From positions 5,218 through 11,409 of the forward strand of contig DAHF01000027.1 of the NCBI GenBank assembly GCA_002495845.1: DNA of 6,192 nt. The letters are read 5' to 3'. Source of the stretch: Sulfolobus sp. UBA167 (GTDB lineage Archaea > Thermoproteota > Thermoprotei_A > Sulfolobales > Sulfolobaceae). The notes beneath the pieces were generated by a model that searched no databases, was not told where the DNA came from, and was given only the letters and a program-made list of their open reading frames with translations. Below, one piece after another: positions 6,131 through 6,192 of this stretch. Made by a program: the position numbers and the translations under genes. Every line of letters starts with the position of its first letter. Positions within the stretch are counted from its first letter, which is position 1.

Positions 6131-6192
6131 CTGCGGTTATAGCAAGCTTTGGTTTCCTATCTAAAGAAAACGACGTCCCCGAGGGAGTCGCT
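6127..6192 (+). CDS. Acetamidase/formamidase continuation in the -1 frame, cut by the window end
   Basis: An ATG at 6127 overlaps the previous stop as ATGA and opens a frame of 22 codons to the window end: MTAVIASFGFLS then KENDVPEGVA. The first twelve residues match the family segment that follows GWG (typically WTAIIPGFGLL). The frame therefore continues the same protein one base out of phase. It could be translated by stop-restart coupling, or it may be the rest of a frameshifted gene. Its real end and integrity lie beyond the window. Confidence 0.65.
   Translation, partial: MTAVIASFGFLSKENDVPEGVA

Overview
The window looks like part of an archaeal chromosome, most likely from the Sulfolobales and perhaps a Metallosphaera-like relative. 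This is an inference from several signs. Arginine codons are mostly AGG/AGA and isoleucine ATA is common. TATA boxes sit where transcripts would begin at or very near the start codon. Internal operon genes have Shine-Dalgarno sites of the GAGGTGA/AAAGGAG type. The spacers are AT-rich compared with the more balanced coding DNA. No marker gene fixes the genus.

Layout, left to right. Positions 77-1243 (minus strand) hold a compact cytosine-deaminase (CodA)-family amidohydrolase with its own promoter. Positions 1244-1748 are a very AT-rich spacer of about 500 bp with no convincing gene but a clear 22-bp near-palindrome. Positions 1749-4981 (minus) are a two-gene operon: a molybdenum-hydroxylase large subunit (xanthine dehydrogenase/aldehyde oxidase type), then 2 nt after its stop a hydantoinase/dihydropyrimidinase-type cyclic amidohydrolase. 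About 90 bp of divergent promoter DNA follows. On the plus strand, 5072-5866 encodes a nitrilase-superfamily carbon-nitrogen hydrolase of N-carbamoyl-amino-acid amidohydrolase (beta-ureidopropionase-like) type. It is followed within 10 nt by an acetamidase/formamidase that is split into two overlapping frames at 6127-6130 and runs off the window.

Together the genes suggest catabolism of nitrogen-containing rings. The CodA-like enzyme could remove an exocyclic amino group or act on a related ring. The molybdenum enzyme would hydroxylate the ring. The cyclic amidohydrolase would open an imide or ureide ring, the nitrilase-type enzyme would release the carbamoyl group as CO2 and ammonia, and the amidase would hydrolyse a small amide. 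This resembles pyrimidine or hydantoin breakdown, but no dihydropyrimidine dehydrogenase is present. A route oxidised by a molybdenum enzyme, comparable to the uracil-barbiturate pathway, is therefore an attractive alternative. The true substrate cannot be read from the sequence.

The points most worth checking are the active-site substitutions in the CodA-like protein (the usual Gln and Glu positions appear exchanged), the acetamidase broken by what looks like one missing base, the short molybdenum subunit without its FAD and iron-sulfur partners in the window, and a palindromic TATA-like element in the divergent promoter.
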